Made by a program: the position numbers and the translations under genes | DNA from: RH-AL1 sp965277735 | GTDB lineage: Bacteria > Pseudomonadota > Alphaproteobacteria > Rhizobiales > Beijerinckiaceae | Reading direction: 5' to 3' | Assembly: GCA_965277735.1 (NCBI GenBank) | Contig: CBDIDO010000003.1 | Coordinates: forward strand, 2,852,001-2,916,000 | DNA length: 64,000 nucleotides | Shown here: one piece after another, positions 10,221-19,412 of the stretch | Position numbering within the stretch: the stretch's first letter is position 1 | Layout of the letters: the number at the start of each line of letters is the position of its first letter | Notes under the pieces: model-generated | What the model was told of the DNA's origin: nothing | Seen by the model: only the letters and a program-made list of their open reading frames with translations | The model's database searches: none

Positions 10221-10937
10221 TTAGACGGCGAGGTGACGACGCACGATCGCGTCGTCGTCGAGGGAGTCACGGGTAAGCTCGGTCACGATGCGACCCTTGT
10301 CCATGACGTAGCAGCGCTGCGCCATGGCGCGGATCATGTCGATGTTCTGCTCCACGAGCACGACGGTGAGGCCGGTCGTCCTGTTCCGCTCGACGGCGAT
10401 GCGGGCGATGTCCTGCACGATCGACGGCTGGATGCCTTCGGAGGGCTCGTCGAGCAGCAGCAGCGTCGGCTTGCCGACGAGCGCGCGACCGATCGCGAGC
10501 TGCTGCTGCTGGCCGCCCGACAGCGTGCCGGCGGCCTGGCGGCGGCGCTCCTTCAGGATCGGGAAACAGGCGTAGATCAGCTCGAAATCGCCGCGCGCCG
10601 CGCCGCTCATCGCGAGTCCGACCTCGAGGTTCTCCTCGACGCTCATGCGCGGAAAGACGTCGCGACCCTGCGGCACGTAGCCGATGCCATGCCGCGCGCG
10701 CACGTGCGGCAGCTCGCCGGCGATGTCGCGCCCATCGAAGCGGATTGTGCCGGCTGTCGCCGGCAGCAGGCCGATGATCGTCTTCATCAGCGTCGACTTG
10801 CCGACGCCGTTGCGGCCGATGACGGCGGTGATCTCGCGGTCGCGCACCACGAAGTCCATGCCCTGCAGGATGGGCTTGCCGCCGTAGCCGGCGCGCAGCC
10901 CTTCGACGGCGAGGAGCGGCGAGACGACCTCAGGCAT
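10221..10937 (-). CDS. Amide/urea-type ABC transporter ATP-binding protein (UrtE/LivF-like)
   Basis: 238 residues. ATPase of a branched-chain-amino-acid-type (HAAT) importer. Walker A GRNGVGKST near residue 42, signature LSGGQQQQLAIGRAL, and Walker B LLLLDEPSEGIQPS; the EGIQPS sequence after Walker B is typical of the UrtE branch. The start ATG lies inside the end of the preceding UrtD-like gene (8-base overlap), so the two ATPases are coupled. With the upstream genes it completes a full binding-protein/two-permease/two-ATPase importer. Context with amidases and a biuret-hydrolase-like gene points to urea, biuret or short amides rather than leucine. Confidence 0.9.
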   Translation of the reverse strand: MPEVVSPLLAVEGLRAGYGGKPILQGMDFVVRDREITAVIGRNGVGKSTLMKTIIGLLPATAGTIRFDGRDIAGELPHVRARHGIGYVPQGRDVFPRMSVEENLEVGLAMSGAARGDFELIYACFPILKERRRQAAGTLSGGQQQQLAIGRALVGKPTLLLLDEPSEGIQPSIVQDIARIAVERNRTTGLTVVLVEQNIDMIRAMAQRCYVMDKGRIVTELTRDSLDDDAIVRRHLAV

Positions 10938-11661
10938 GCTGCGGCGCTCCGTGCCCCTTGCCGAGGTAGATCTCGGCGACGCGGTCGTCGGCCATGATGT
11001 CGTCGATCGTGCCCTGCGCGAAGACGCGGCCGAGATGCAGCACCGTGACGCGCGACGCGATCTGGCGGACGAAGGCCATGTCGTGCTCGATGGCGAGCAC
11101 CGTCATGCCGTCGGCCTGCAGCGCCCGCACCATCTCGCCCGTCGCATGCGTCTCGTCCGAGGACATGCCGGCGGTCGGCTCGTCCAGCAGCAGCAGCTTC
11201 GGCTTCAGGCTCGTGGCCATACCGATCTCGAGCCATTGCTTCTGGCCGTGGCTGAGGTTACCGGCGCGCTGCGCAGCATCGGCCTTCAAGTTGAGGAAGT
11301 CTAGCTGCCGCGCCACCTCGCCGCGCAGGCCCTGACCCTCCAGGTGGTGCTGCAGCGCGATCTCGAGGTTCTGCGCGACGCTGAGCGCGCCGAAGACACC
11401 CGGCACCTGGAATTTTACGCTGATGCCGCGGCGTATGCGGTCGTGCGGCTGCAGCTTCGTGATGTCCCGGTCCTCGTAGAGGATCTGCCCGCTGGTCGGC
11501 TTTTGCTCGCCGAGGATCAGCCGGAACAGCGTGCTTTTGCCGGCGCCGTTCGGGCCGATGAGGCAGTGCAGCTCGCCGGGCTCGAGCGCGAAGTCGACAT
11601 CCGACGTCACGCGCATGCCGCCGAAGCGCTTGTTGAGCTGCCGCGTTTCGAGGATCGCCAT
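10930..11661 (-). CDS. Amide/urea-type ABC transporter ATP-binding protein (UrtD/LivG-like)
   Basis: 243 residues. Walker A IGPNGAGKST near residue 38, signature LSHGQKQWLEIGMA and Walker B LLLLDEPTAGMSSDET. The LSHGQKQWLEIGM form of the signature is characteristic of UrtD-type ATPases. The ATG shares one base with the stop of the permease gene (TGATG), and the 3' end overlaps the next ATPase, so it sits mid-operon. The reading frame continues far upstream of this ATG, but that extension lies antisense-like inside the permease gene and is not coding. Confidence 0.9.
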   Translation of the reverse strand: MAILETRQLNKRFGGMRVTSDVDFALEPGELHCLIGPNGAGKSTLFRLILGEQKPTSGQILYEDRDITKLQPHDRIRRGISVKFQVPGVFGALSVAQNLEIALQHHLEGQGLRGEVARQLDFLNLKADAAQRAGNLSHGQKQWLEIGMATSLKPKLLLLDEPTAGMSSDETHATGEMVRALQADGMTVLAIEHDMAFVRQIASRVTVLHLGRVFAQGTIDDIMADDRVAEIYLGKGHGAPQHA

Positions 11662-12737
11662 CAGGCGGCTTTCCGTCGCGCACGGAAAATCCGGCGCGGC
11701 AGCAGCGCCAGCGCCATCACGAGACCTTCGGGCGCGAGCAGGATGGTCGCGACGAGCAGCGCGCCCATGACGACGAGCGCATACTGGCTGCCGTAGACTG
11801 TGATCGCCTGGAAGCCGCCGATGAGTGCGATGGTGCCGACGAGCGAGGTGGTGAGGTCGTTGCGGCCGCCGACGGCGACCCAGACGATCGGCAGCGCCGC
11901 GGCGGTGATGCCCATGCTGGAGGGCGTGATGTACTGGCCCCAGCTCGTGTAGAGGACGCCGCTGAGGCCTGCGAGCGCGCTGCCGATGACGAAGGCGCCG
12001 AGCTGATACTTGCGCACGTCGTAGCCGAGCATGGTGGCACGCTGCGCGTCCTCGCGGATCGCCACCAGCACGTTGCCGAAGGCCGAGTTCACCAGGATGC
12101 GGAGCGCAAGATACACGACGACGAGCAGGCCGAGCACGACGTAGTAGAGCGGCACGTCGGGCACGAGCGCCAGCGGGTCGTCGCTGCCTGGCCACGGGAT
12201 GGTGAGCGGCGGCATGCCGTTCATGCCGTTGAAGCCGTTGAGCCGCGCCGCGCCGATGTGCCACTCCGGCCCCGCCGTCTGCGCCATGAAGCGCTCGAGC
12301 ACCAGCGTGACGGCGAGCGTCACGATGCCGAGAAACACCCCGCTGATGCGGCCGTAGAACAGGAAATAGCCGAGCACGGCGGCGGCGACGGCCGAGAGCG
12401 CGACGGCGCCGAGCGCCGCCCACAACGTGCGCCCGGCATCGGCACCGTAGTTCAGCGTGATGACGCCGTAGGCGTAGCCGGCGATGCCGAAGAACGCCGT
12501 CTGGCCGAAGCTGAGGCCGCCGGCGTAGCCCCAGATGAGGCACAGGCCGAGCGCCATGAAGGCCCAGTTGAAGAGGTAGACGGTGTTGCCGACCGTGTAG
12601 GGATCGGAGATCAGCGGATAGGCGATCGCCAGGGCGAGGACAATCGCCGCGCCGACCCAGAAGACGGGGCCGCGGCCGAGCGTCTGCGGACCTTCGAGGC
12701 GGGCGAAGGCCCGCACGAGCAGGGGACGTCGCGCCAT
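11661..12737 (-). CDS. Amide/urea-type ABC transporter permease (UrtC/LivM-like)
   Basis: 358 residues, integral membrane protein with about ten hydrophobic segments. It carries the LivM-type features: CLIWGYAGGLSFGQTAFFGIAGYAYG near residues 65-90 and the cytoplasmic EAA-like loop REDAQRATMLGYDVRKYQLGAF. It forms the inner-membrane channel together with the UrtB-like permease. It starts 7 bases after that gene's stop and shares one base with the following ATPase gene. Confidence 0.9.
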   Translation of the reverse strand: MARRPLLVRAFARLEGPQTLGRGPVFWVGAAIVLALAIAYPLISDPYTVGNTVYLFNWAFMALGLCLIWGYAGGLSFGQTAFFGIAGYAYGVITLNYGADAGRTLWAALGAVALSAVAAAVLGYFLFYGRISGVFLGIVTLAVTLVLERFMAQTAGPEWHIGAARLNGFNGMNGMPPLTIPWPGSDDPLALVPDVPLYYVVLGLLVVVYLALRILVNSAFGNVLVAIREDAQRATMLGYDVRKYQLGAFVIGSALAGLSGVLYTSWGQYITPSSMGITAAALPIVWVAVGGRNDLTTSLVGTIALIGGFQAITVYGSQYALVVMGALLVATILLAPEGLVMALALLPRRIFRARRKAA

Positions 12738-12744
12738 GCCGGCC

Positions 12745-13614
12745 TCAGGTCCGTTCGCGCAGGATGAGGCCGGAAATGCCGCGCGGCAGCACCCGGATCA
12801 CGACGATGACGGCGACGAGCAGCCCGATCTGGCCGGCGAGCTGGCCCTCCCACGTCGTCATCGCCGAACGGATGAAGCCGAGGATTACGCCGGCCGGCGC
12901 TGTGCCGAGGAAGACGTCGTCGCCGCCCGTCACCACGGTGACGAAGGCTTCGGTGACGAACTGGCTGCCCATCGTCGGGACCAGCGTCATCGTCGGCGCG
13001 TAGAGGCCGCCGGTGGCGCCGGCGAGCGCCGCCCCGATGCCGAACGTGAGACTGTAGACGAGCCGCGTGTCGACGCCGAGCGCCTCCGCCATGTGCGGCA
13101 CCTGGATCGTCGCGCGCGCCAGCACGCCGAAGCGGGTGAAGTTGAAAAGGCAATAGAGCCCGGCGAGCAGGCCGGCCGCCGTGGCCATCAGCACGAAGCG
13201 GTAGACCGAGTAGGAGAGGCCGCCGATCTGCACGCTGCCGAGCGGCGTCGAGATGTCGGCGAGGCTCGGGCCGAGCAGGATGAGCGTGCCCTGCGAGGCG
13301 ATGAGGCTGATGCCCCATGTCGCGACGATCGTGTCGAGCGGCCGACCGTAGAGATGCCGGATCACCAGTCGCTCGAGCAGCATGCCGAGCACGCCGGTGA
13401 ACAGCGCGCCGGCGAGGATTGCCAGCGGCAGCGGCACGCCGAGCTTCGCCACCGTGACCGTCGCATAGGCGCCGGCCATGATGAACTCGCCGTGCGCGAG
13501 GTTGATGACCCCCATCATGCCGAAGATGATCGCCAGCCCGCTCGCGCACAGCACGAGGAAGGCGGCGGCATCGCCGAATTGATAGAGGAAGCCGATGACG
13601 GCGTCTGTGCTCAC
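12745..13614 (-). CDS. Amide/urea-type ABC transporter permease (UrtB/LivH-like)
   Basis: 289 residues, about eight membrane segments. The sequence FGMMGVINLAHGEFIMAGAY near residue 30 is the hallmark of LivH/UrtB permeases, and RATIQVPHMAEALGVDTRLVYSLTF is the ATPase-contact loop. The start is GTG at 13614, the only plausible one after the binding-protein gene, which ends 9 bases before. A large open frame on the opposite strand across this gene is a high-GC shadow. Confidence 0.9.
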   Translation of the reverse strand: MSTDAVIGFLYQFGDAAAFLVLCASGLAIIFGMMGVINLAHGEFIMAGAYATVTVAKLGVPLPLAILAGALFTGVLGMLLERLVIRHLYGRPLDTIVATWGISLIASQGTLILLGPSLADISTPLGSVQIGGLSYSVYRFVLMATAAGLLAGLYCLFNFTRFGVLARATIQVPHMAEALGVDTRLVYSLTFGIGAALAGATGGLYAPTMTLVPTMGSQFVTEAFVTVVTGGDDVFLGTAPAGVILGFIRSAMTTWEGQLAGQIGLLVAVIVVIRVLPRGISGLILRERT

Positions 13615-13623
13615 GAGGCGTCC

Positions 13624-14850
13624 TCAGCCCTTGGGCGGCGGGCTGCTGGGCGTGTACTGCGCGTTCGGGTTCTTCTTGGTGAGGTCGCAGCCCTCGTCGC
13701 CGAGCCAATAGGGCTTCACATTCTCCCACACCTTCGGGAAGGAGATCGAGTGATCGTCGTTGACCTTCGCGAGGTAGATCGTGTGCGACATGTGCTGGCT
13801 CTTCGGGTCGATGCACACATGGCCTTCAGGCGCGTCGAAGCAGACGTCGCCCTTGGCGATCACCTTGCGCAGCTCGTCGCGCTTGGTCGAGCCGTTCGCG
13901 CGCTCCACCATCTCCTTGTAGAGGTAGACCGCAAGATAGGAGTTCTCGGCCTCCTGGTTAATGTAGGGCTCGCTCGGGAACATCTTGTGCCACTTGGCGA
14001 CGAAGGCCTTGCTCGCCGGGTTGTCGACCTCCTCGATCCAGTTCGTCGTGACATACATGTTGGCGAGGCTCGGCGGCTTGAAGCGCTTGTGCTCGTAGGC
14101 CTGGCCGACGTTGACCGAGCTACCCATCGGCACGTGCAGGTTCGCGGCGTTCGCCTGTTCGTAATAGGAAGACTGCGCCGTGCCGACGAGCAGCGTCATC
14201 AGGATGTCGGGCTTGGCCTTCTGGATGTTCTGGATCGTCGAGGCGAACTGCGAGACGCCGAGCGGGATGAACTCCTGCCCCACCATCTCGCCGCCCTGCT
14301 GCTTGACGATGTTTCGGACCCATTCGGCCGAGATCTGACCGAAGTTGTAGTCGGCGGCGATCGTGTAGACCTTCTTGCCGAACTTCTGCATCATCCACGG
14401 GATGAGCGTCGAGAACTGCTGCTCCGGCACTGCGCCGGTGACGACCATGTGCGCATCGCAGACGCCGCCCTCATACTGGTTGTTGTAGAAGGCGAAGCCG
14501 TTGAGCTGATCGACGATCGGGCGGTAGGCCTCGCGCGAGGCGCTGGAGAAGCCGGCGAACACGACATCGACCTTGTCACGCTGCAGCACGCGGCGCATGA
14601 ACTCCTGGAAGCGCGTGTTGTCGGACTGCGTGTCGTAGATCACGAGCTGGATCTGCCGGCCGCCGATGCCGCCGGCCTTGTTGATCTCGTCGGTGGCGAG
14701 CTGGATGCCGTGCACCTTGCCGATCGTCGCGAGCGCGAAGTCGCCGGACTGGTCCTCGAGCACGCCGAGCTTGATCGGCGCCGCCGCCTGGGCCGCCGCG
14801 GACATCATCAGGGACGCCATCGCGGCGCCGAGCATCATCATCTTGCGCAT
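13624..14850 (-). CDS. Periplasmic amide/urea-type ABC transporter binding protein (UrtA-like)
   Basis: 408 residues with a Sec signal peptide (MRKMMMLGAAMASLMMSAAAQAAA). Type I periplasmic binding fold of the branched-chain/urea class: IKLGVLEDQSGDFA at the N-terminus, QLATDEINKAGGIGG, and DVVFAGFSSASREAYRPI. It captures the solute for the permeases encoded downstream. A ribosome site AAGGA lies 8 bases before the ATG. The gene follows the biuret-hydrolase-like gene by 42 bases in one operon. The sequence is only distantly similar to the second binding protein at 29.6 kb, so the two importers probably have different substrates. Confidence 0.9.
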   Translation of the reverse strand: MRKMMMLGAAMASLMMSAAAQAAAPIKLGVLEDQSGDFALATIGKVHGIQLATDEINKAGGIGGRQIQLVIYDTQSDNTRFQEFMRRVLQRDKVDVVFAGFSSASREAYRPIVDQLNGFAFYNNQYEGGVCDAHMVVTGAVPEQQFSTLIPWMMQKFGKKVYTIAADYNFGQISAEWVRNIVKQQGGEMVGQEFIPLGVSQFASTIQNIQKAKPDILMTLLVGTAQSSYYEQANAANLHVPMGSSVNVGQAYEHKRFKPPSLANMYVTTNWIEEVDNPASKAFVAKWHKMFPSEPYINQEAENSYLAVYLYKEMVERANGSTKRDELRKVIAKGDVCFDAPEGHVCIDPKSQHMSHTIYLAKVNDDHSISFPKVWENVKPYWLGDEGCDLTKKNPNAQYTPSSPPPKG

Positions 14851-14892
14851 GGGAACGTTTCCTTGGTGGTTCTTTCGATTGGTCGGCCGCCG

Positions 14893-15603
14893 CTAGCGGA
14901 GCACGGCGAGAACGGCGCTACTCGGCGCGACGGCGCCGAACACGCCGCCCTGCATCGTCACCATCTTCAGCGCCGCCGCGTGATTGCCGGCGTCGGTCGC
15001 CGCGCAGCAGTCGGAGACGATCAGGCATTCGAAGCCGCGGTCGTTGGCCTCGCGCATGGTGGTGTGCACGCAAACGTCCGTCGTGATGCCGGTCAGCACG
15101 AGGTTGCGGATGCCGCGCGTGCGCAGGATCAGCTCGAGGTCGGTGGCGCAGAACGAGCCCTTGCCAGGCTTGTCGATGACGATCTCGCCGGGCAGCGGCG
15201 CGAGCTCGGGGATGATCTCCCAGCCAGGCTCGCCGCGCACGAGGACGCGACCACAGGGGCCGGGGTCGCCGATGCCGGCGCCGATGCGGCGGGAGCGCCA
15301 TTGCTTGTTGGCCGGCAAGTCGCCGAGATCGGGGCGATGCCCCTCGCGCGTGTGGATGATGGTGAAGCCGTTCGTCCGCATCGACGCCATCAGCGCCTTG
15401 ATGGGTGCGATCGGCGCCTGGGTCAGGCTGAGATCGTAGCCCATCGCGTCGACGTAGCCGCCCTTGCCGCAAAAATCGACCTGCATGTCGATGGTGATCA
15501 GCGCGGTATTGTCCGGCCGCAGAGCGCCGTCATAGGGCCACGGATAGGGATCGGCAGCGACGTAGGTCTCGCCGGCCGCTGCGAAGGGCGCCGCGCCGGT
15601 CAT
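14893..15603 (-). CDS. biuH: Cysteine hydrolase, probable biuret amidohydrolase
   Basis: 236 residues, isochorismatase-like hydrolase fold. Biuret hydrolase converts biuret to allophanate and ammonia. Visible catalytic residues are Asp39 (IDMQVDF), Lys145 (IDKPGKGSF) and Cys178 (TGITTDVCVHTTMR), with Gln218 in KMVTMQGGVFG. Their spacing equals that recalled for the Rhizobium leguminosarum enzyme (Asp36, Lys142, Cys175, Gln215) with a constant shift of three, and long stretches such as HTREGHRPDL and GPCGR..RGEPGW are those of that family. The ATG overlaps the stop of the formamidase gene (ATGA). The allophanate formed would need a further hydrolase; the amidase at 17.9-19.4 kb is a candidate. 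A related ureide hydrolase is the alternative. Confidence 0.82.
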   Translation of the reverse strand: MTGAAPFAAAGETYVAADPYPWPYDGALRPDNTALITIDMQVDFCGKGGYVDAMGYDLSLTQAPIAPIKALMASMRTNGFTIIHTREGHRPDLGDLPANKQWRSRRIGAGIGDPGPCGRVLVRGEPGWEIIPELAPLPGEIVIDKPGKGSFCATDLELILRTRGIRNLVLTGITTDVCVHTTMREANDRGFECLIVSDCCAATDAGNHAAALKMVTMQGGVFGAVAPSSAVLAVLR

Positions 15604-16625
15604 TCCGCGGCCTCGCGCAAACTCCCGCCGGGCGGCGCGTAGGTCCGCGTCGGCGCTTTGAAGCCGCAGCCGGTGCCGTCGATGACCTTCACCGAAGCCT
15701 CCCAAGGCAACTTGTAGCGGCCGGCGACCAGGTCATGCATGAACGTGTAGGGGCAGTCCCCTGCCCCGCCCTTCACCGCGACATAGCCGCGGTGGCCGAG
15801 CTGGTAGATGTTGTTCTCGACGCCCCAGCCGGCGCGCGCCTCGCGCACGAGGTCCGGTCGCACCTCGGCGGTGATGATCTCGTCGGCGCGCCCCGTCGTG
15901 CCGTGCGCGATGATCGCGCCGTCGAAGTCGCAAACCATGCCCTCGCCCATCGAGTCGAACGTGCCGTCTGAGCCGCACATGCAGACGTTGGCGGTCACCA
16001 TCAGGTTCTGGAAGGCATTGGCCTGGTTGGTGAAGCGCCAGGACTCGCGGATCGGCGCGGTGTAGCCGGCCGTGCGCAGCATGACCTCCGCGCCCTTGTA
16101 GGCGCATTCGCGCGCCATCTCGGGGAACATGCCGTCGTGGCAAATAATCAATGCGAGCTTGCAGCCGTTGGGCCCGTCGATGACCGGGATGCCGCGATCA
16201 CCCGGCTCCCACGGCTCGACCGGCACCCAAGGATGCATCTTGCGATAGTAGAGCTTGATCTCGCCTCTATCGTCGATGATGAGCCCGACGTTGTAGGGAT
16301 TGCCGGCGGGATTGAACTCCATGATGGAGAAGCAGCCCCAGATCCTGTTGTCGATGCAGGCCTGCTTGAACGCCGCGACCTCCGGGCCGTCCATGCGGCA
16401 CATGATCGAGGGATCGATGTTCATCGACAGGCCGTGCAGCGCGTATTCCGGGAACACGACGAGGTCCATGCCCGCCACGTTTCGCCGCGCCTTGCCGACG
16501 AGCTCGACAATCTTGCGCGTCTGGCGCGCGACGTCGGCCGGCGTGTCGATCTGCTCGAGCTTCAATTGCACGAGGCCGATGACGACGCCATTCGGCGATT
16601 TGTTCAGTCCACCAAGTCCGTTCAT
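15600..16625 (-). CDS. amiF: Formamidase, nitrilase superfamily (AmiF-like)
   Basis: 341 residues, close to the 334 of Helicobacter AmiF. Cytoplasmic enzyme hydrolysing formamide to formate and ammonia. The nitrilase triad is visible: Glu60 (VFPEYALHG), Lys129 (YYRKMHPW) and Cys162 (IICHDGMFPE). Further AmiF-like sequence includes WGVENNIYQLGHRGYVA and AGRYKLPWE near the C-terminus. The ATG at 16625 follows a GAGG site by 7 bases; the stop overlaps the start of the biuret-hydrolase-like gene. Aliphatic amidase AmiE is the close alternative, but the length and C-terminus favour AmiF. Confidence 0.88.
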   Translation of the reverse strand: MNGLGGLNKSPNGVVIGLVQLKLEQIDTPADVARQTRKIVELVGKARRNVAGMDLVVFPEYALHGLSMNIDPSIMCRMDGPEVAAFKQACIDNRIWGCFSIMEFNPAGNPYNVGLIIDDRGEIKLYYRKMHPWVPVEPWEPGDRGIPVIDGPNGCKLALIICHDGMFPEMARECAYKGAEVMLRTAGYTAPIRESWRFTNQANAFQNLMVTANVCMCGSDGTFDSMGEGMVCDFDGAIIAHGTTGRADEIITAEVRPDLVREARAGWGVENNIYQLGHRGYVAVKGGAGDCPYTFMHDLVAGRYKLPWEASVKVIDGTGCGFKAPTRTYAPPGGSLREAAE

Positions 16626-16656
16626 CGCGAGACCTCGCCTGTGTCAGGACACTACG

Positions 16657-17955
16657 TCAGGACGCCAAAGCGGTCGCGACGCGCGTGCGCATCGTGATCG
16701 CGTAGACCCCGCCGCCGACGATCATGCCGGTGACCGCCTCGCCGGGACCGGGGACACCCCAATGCACCAGCATCGCCGCTGCGGCGCCAACGGCCCAGGC
16801 GACGAAGGCCGAGGCGCGGTAGGGCGTCTCGGCAGCGGGCCGGTCGATGCCGCCGAGCAGGAGCTGGTCGGTGATCACAACCGCGCCGATCGGCGGCACG
16901 AAAATGCCGAGCAGGTTCAGCCAGCTCAGGAAGAAGCTCCAGATGCCGAGGACGGCGAGGATGCCGCCGATGACGCCGAGGATCAGCGTGAGGCGGCGCA
17001 TCTGGCTGCCGACGAGATGGCTCCAGCCGACAGCACCGTTGTAGAGGCAGTGCGTGCAGACCGAGCCGAGATTGACGAAGACGAAGGCGACCGCGAGCGC
17101 GCTGAGGAACGCGCCGTGGCCGGTCATCAGCGAAAGGAAGTTGCCGCCGTCCGTCGCCGGCGCGGCCGCGGCACCCGTTGCGACGACGACGACGCCGAAG
17201 AGCTGCGACACGAGGTTGGCGACGGGGAACGCGGTGAGCGCGGCGAGCACCGCCTCCCTCCCCGAGCGCGACCACCGCGTGAAATCGGCCGTCATCGTGC
17301 CACTGTCGGCGAAGGTCGCGACGACGAGAGTGACAGCGCCGGCGAAGGTCATGCCGCCGGCGTGACCGGCGAAGTGCGTGACGGCGCCGAGGTCATGCGT
17401 CTTGGCGATGATCGCCACCGCGACGAAGCCGAGCACGACGTAGAGCGGCGCCGCGATGAGCCCGATGATGGTGAGCGCGCGCACGCCGACATAGGTGATC
17501 GCAGTGTAGAGCACTGCGGCGATGACGATCAACACAGTCGTGTTCCAGCCAAAGCTGTCGTGCAGCGTCGCGCCGGTGAGGCCGGTCTGGAAGGCGTACC
17601 AGCCGACGACGATCGTCGCGAGGAAGCCGGAGGCGATGGCGAAGCCCTTGGTGCCGAACGTCCGCCGCGCTTGCATCGCGAAGTTGAGCCCGGTGCGGCC
17701 GGCGATGGCGCTCAGTGCCCCGACATAGATCGCGAGCACGACATTGCCGGTGACGAGCGCGCCCAGCGCCGCCCAGAAGCCGAGATTGTAGGTGATGATT
17801 CCGCCGAACACCGCATTGGTCAGAATCATCGGGAAGCCGAACCAGATCGCGGCGACCGATCCGAGGCTCTGGCGGCGCGCGGCAGGCACAGCCTGGTGCT
17901 CGAACTCCTCGCCGAGGGCGTGATCGACGGCGTGGTCTCCAGTCAGGGTCGTCAT
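16657..17955 (-). CDS. NCS1-family permease (cytosine permease CodB-like)
   Basis: 432 residues with about twelve hydrophobic segments. The first segments read SLGSVAAIWFGFPMILTNAVFGG, typical of the cytosine/purine/allantoin (NCS1) family, and GTMTADFTRWSRSGREAV is the conserved cytoplasmic loop after segment six. It would bring in a nitrogen-rich ring compound or ureide by cation symport. The ATG overlaps the amidase stop (ATGA), and the formamidase follows after 31 bases. Substrate inferred only as a nucleobase or ureide. Confidence 0.87.
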   Translation of the reverse strand: MTTLTGDHAVDHALGEEFEHQAVPAARRQSLGSVAAIWFGFPMILTNAVFGGIITYNLGFWAALGALVTGNVVLAIYVGALSAIAGRTGLNFAMQARRTFGTKGFAIASGFLATIVVGWYAFQTGLTGATLHDSFGWNTTVLIVIAAVLYTAITYVGVRALTIIGLIAAPLYVVLGFVAVAIIAKTHDLGAVTHFAGHAGGMTFAGAVTLVVATFADSGTMTADFTRWSRSGREAVLAALTAFPVANLVSQLFGVVVVATGAAAAPATDGGNFLSLMTGHGAFLSALAVAFVFVNLGSVCTHCLYNGAVGWSHLVGSQMRRLTLILGVIGGILAVLGIWSFFLSWLNLLGIFVPPIGAVVITDQLLLGGIDRPAAETPYRASAFVAWAVGAAAAMLVHWGVPGPGEAVTGMIVGGGVYAITMRTRVATALAS

Positions 17956-19412
17956 GCGCGGGACTCCGTCTTCAGCGCCGCCACCATCGGCGGCACGCGG
18001 TCCTTCCAAGGACGCGCCGCCTCGAAGGCCGCGGCGGCGCGCAGCACCCCGCGGTCGTCGAGATGGCGGCCGATGATCTGCAGCCCGATCGGCAGGCCGT
18101 TCTCCGTGAAGCCGGCGGGGACCGAGGCTGCGGGCTGGCCGGTGAGGTTGATCGGGTAGGTAAAAGCGAGCCAGGCGGAGGTCGCCACCATCCGTCCGTC
18201 GATCTGATCCGGCCCCTGCATCGCGAGCGCGAAGGGTGGCACCGCAAGCGTCGGCGTCAGCACAATGTCGTAGCGCGTCATGAAGCGCCACATCGCGTTG
18301 ACGACCGCCTTTCGCTTGATGACAGCCGCGTTGAACTCGTCGCCGGTCCAGTTGCGGGTCGCGAGCGCGACGACGTGCGCGCTCATCCGGTCGCCGTACT
18401 CCTCGACCATCGCGCGCATGCCGGCGAGATCGGTCTCGAGCGCGACAAGCGCCCAAAACGCCTCGGCAGGATCCGGGAAGCCCGGATGTGCCTCCTCGAC
18501 GACACAGCCGAGGTCGTGCTCGAACACCTTGACCGCATCGCCGACGACCTTGCGCACCTCAGGGTCGACCGCCGCATAGCCCCAGTCGGCGCTGTAGCCG
18601 ACGCGCAGGCCGCGAAGCTCGCCCGCACGCGCGGCGTCGAGCCAGCCGACGCCCTCGTCAGGCAGCGAGTGGCGGTCGCGCATATCGGGGCCGGCGATGG
18701 CAGAGAGCATCAGCGCGCCGTCGGCCACCGTGCGGCTCATCGGCCCGATGTGCTCCAGCGATTCCCAGCCGGAGACTCCGGGATAGCGCTCGTCGCGGCA
18801 GCCGGGATAGAGCGGAACGCGACCCATGCTCGCCTTCATGCCGAACAGGCCGCAATGCGCGGCAGGGATGCGCACCGAGCCACCGCCGTCGCTGCCAAAG
18901 GCGAGCGGGCACATACCGGATGCCACCGCCGCGCCGGAGCCGGCGCTCGAGCCGCCCGACGTCAGCTGCGGGTTCCACGGGTTGCGCGTGGTTGGGAAGA
19001 CAGGGTTGTGGCCGACGCCGCTGTAGCCGAACTCCGGCACGTTGGTCTTGCCGAGGATGATGGCGCCGGCGGCTATCGCGCGCTCAACGACGATGTCGTC
19101 CTCCTCGGGAACGAAGTTCTCGTAGGCAGGCGATCCGGAGACGGTGCGGATGCCCTTCGTGCAAATGAGGTCCTTGATGCCGATCGGAACGCCGGCGAGC
19201 GGGCCGACGTTCTCGCCCGCCGTGATCGCTTCGTCGACACGCGCGGCCATCTTCAACGCGAGGTCGGGCGTCGGCGTGCAGAACGCATGGAGGGTGGGGT
19301 CGAGCGCCTCCATCCGCGCGATCGATGCGCGCGTGGCCTCAACTGCGGATATTGTTTTATCTCGAACTACCTTCGTCAATGCGACGGCATCCAAGGCGCA
19401 GATGTCAGTCAT
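17952..19412 (-). CDS. Amidase, amidase-signature family
   Basis: 486 residues. Ser-cisSer-Lys hydrolase: Lys80 (GVPIGIKDL), Ser155 in TSGGSSAGSGAAVA and Ser179 in GSDGGGSVRIP, with the usual 24-residue spacing between the serines. It hydrolyses a carboxamide, releasing ammonia. It has no C-terminal allophanate-hydrolase extension, so a role as AtzF is possible only for the catalytic half-reaction; the substrate is open. I chose the ATG at 19412 because homologous-looking sequence starts there; upstream codons are not amidase-like. It is the first gene of the minus-strand operon and overlaps the permease gene by 4 bases. Confidence 0.88.
   Translation of the reverse strand: MTDICALDAVALTKVVRDKTISAVEATRASIARMEALDPTLHAFCTPTPDLALKMAARVDEAITAGENVGPLAGVPIGIKDLICTKGIRTVSGSPAYENFVPEEDDIVVERAIAAGAIILGKTNVPEFGYSGVGHNPVFPTTRNPWNPQLTSGGSSAGSGAAVASGMCPLAFGSDGGGSVRIPAAHCGLFGMKASMGRVPLYPGCRDERYPGVSGWESLEHIGPMSRTVADGALMLSAIAGPDMRDRHSLPDEGVGWLDAARAGELRGLRVGYSADWGYAAVDPEVRKVVGDAVKVFEHDLGCVVEEAHPGFPDPAEAFWALVALETDLAGMRAMVEEYGDRMSAHVVALATRNWTGDEFNAAVIKRKAVVNAMWRFMTRYDIVLTPTLAVPPFALAMQGPDQIDGRMVATSAWLAFTYPINLTGQPAASVPAGFTENGLPIGLQIIGRHLDDRGVLRAAAAFEAARPWKDRVPPMVAALKTESRA

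Noticed and set aside
12736..15642. A 968-codon plus-strand open frame across the permease, binding-protein and biuret-hydrolase-like genes
   Set aside because: It is antisense to three clearly recognisable genes, is extremely rich in Arg/Ala/Asp/His, and has no domain; a shadow caused by high GC content.
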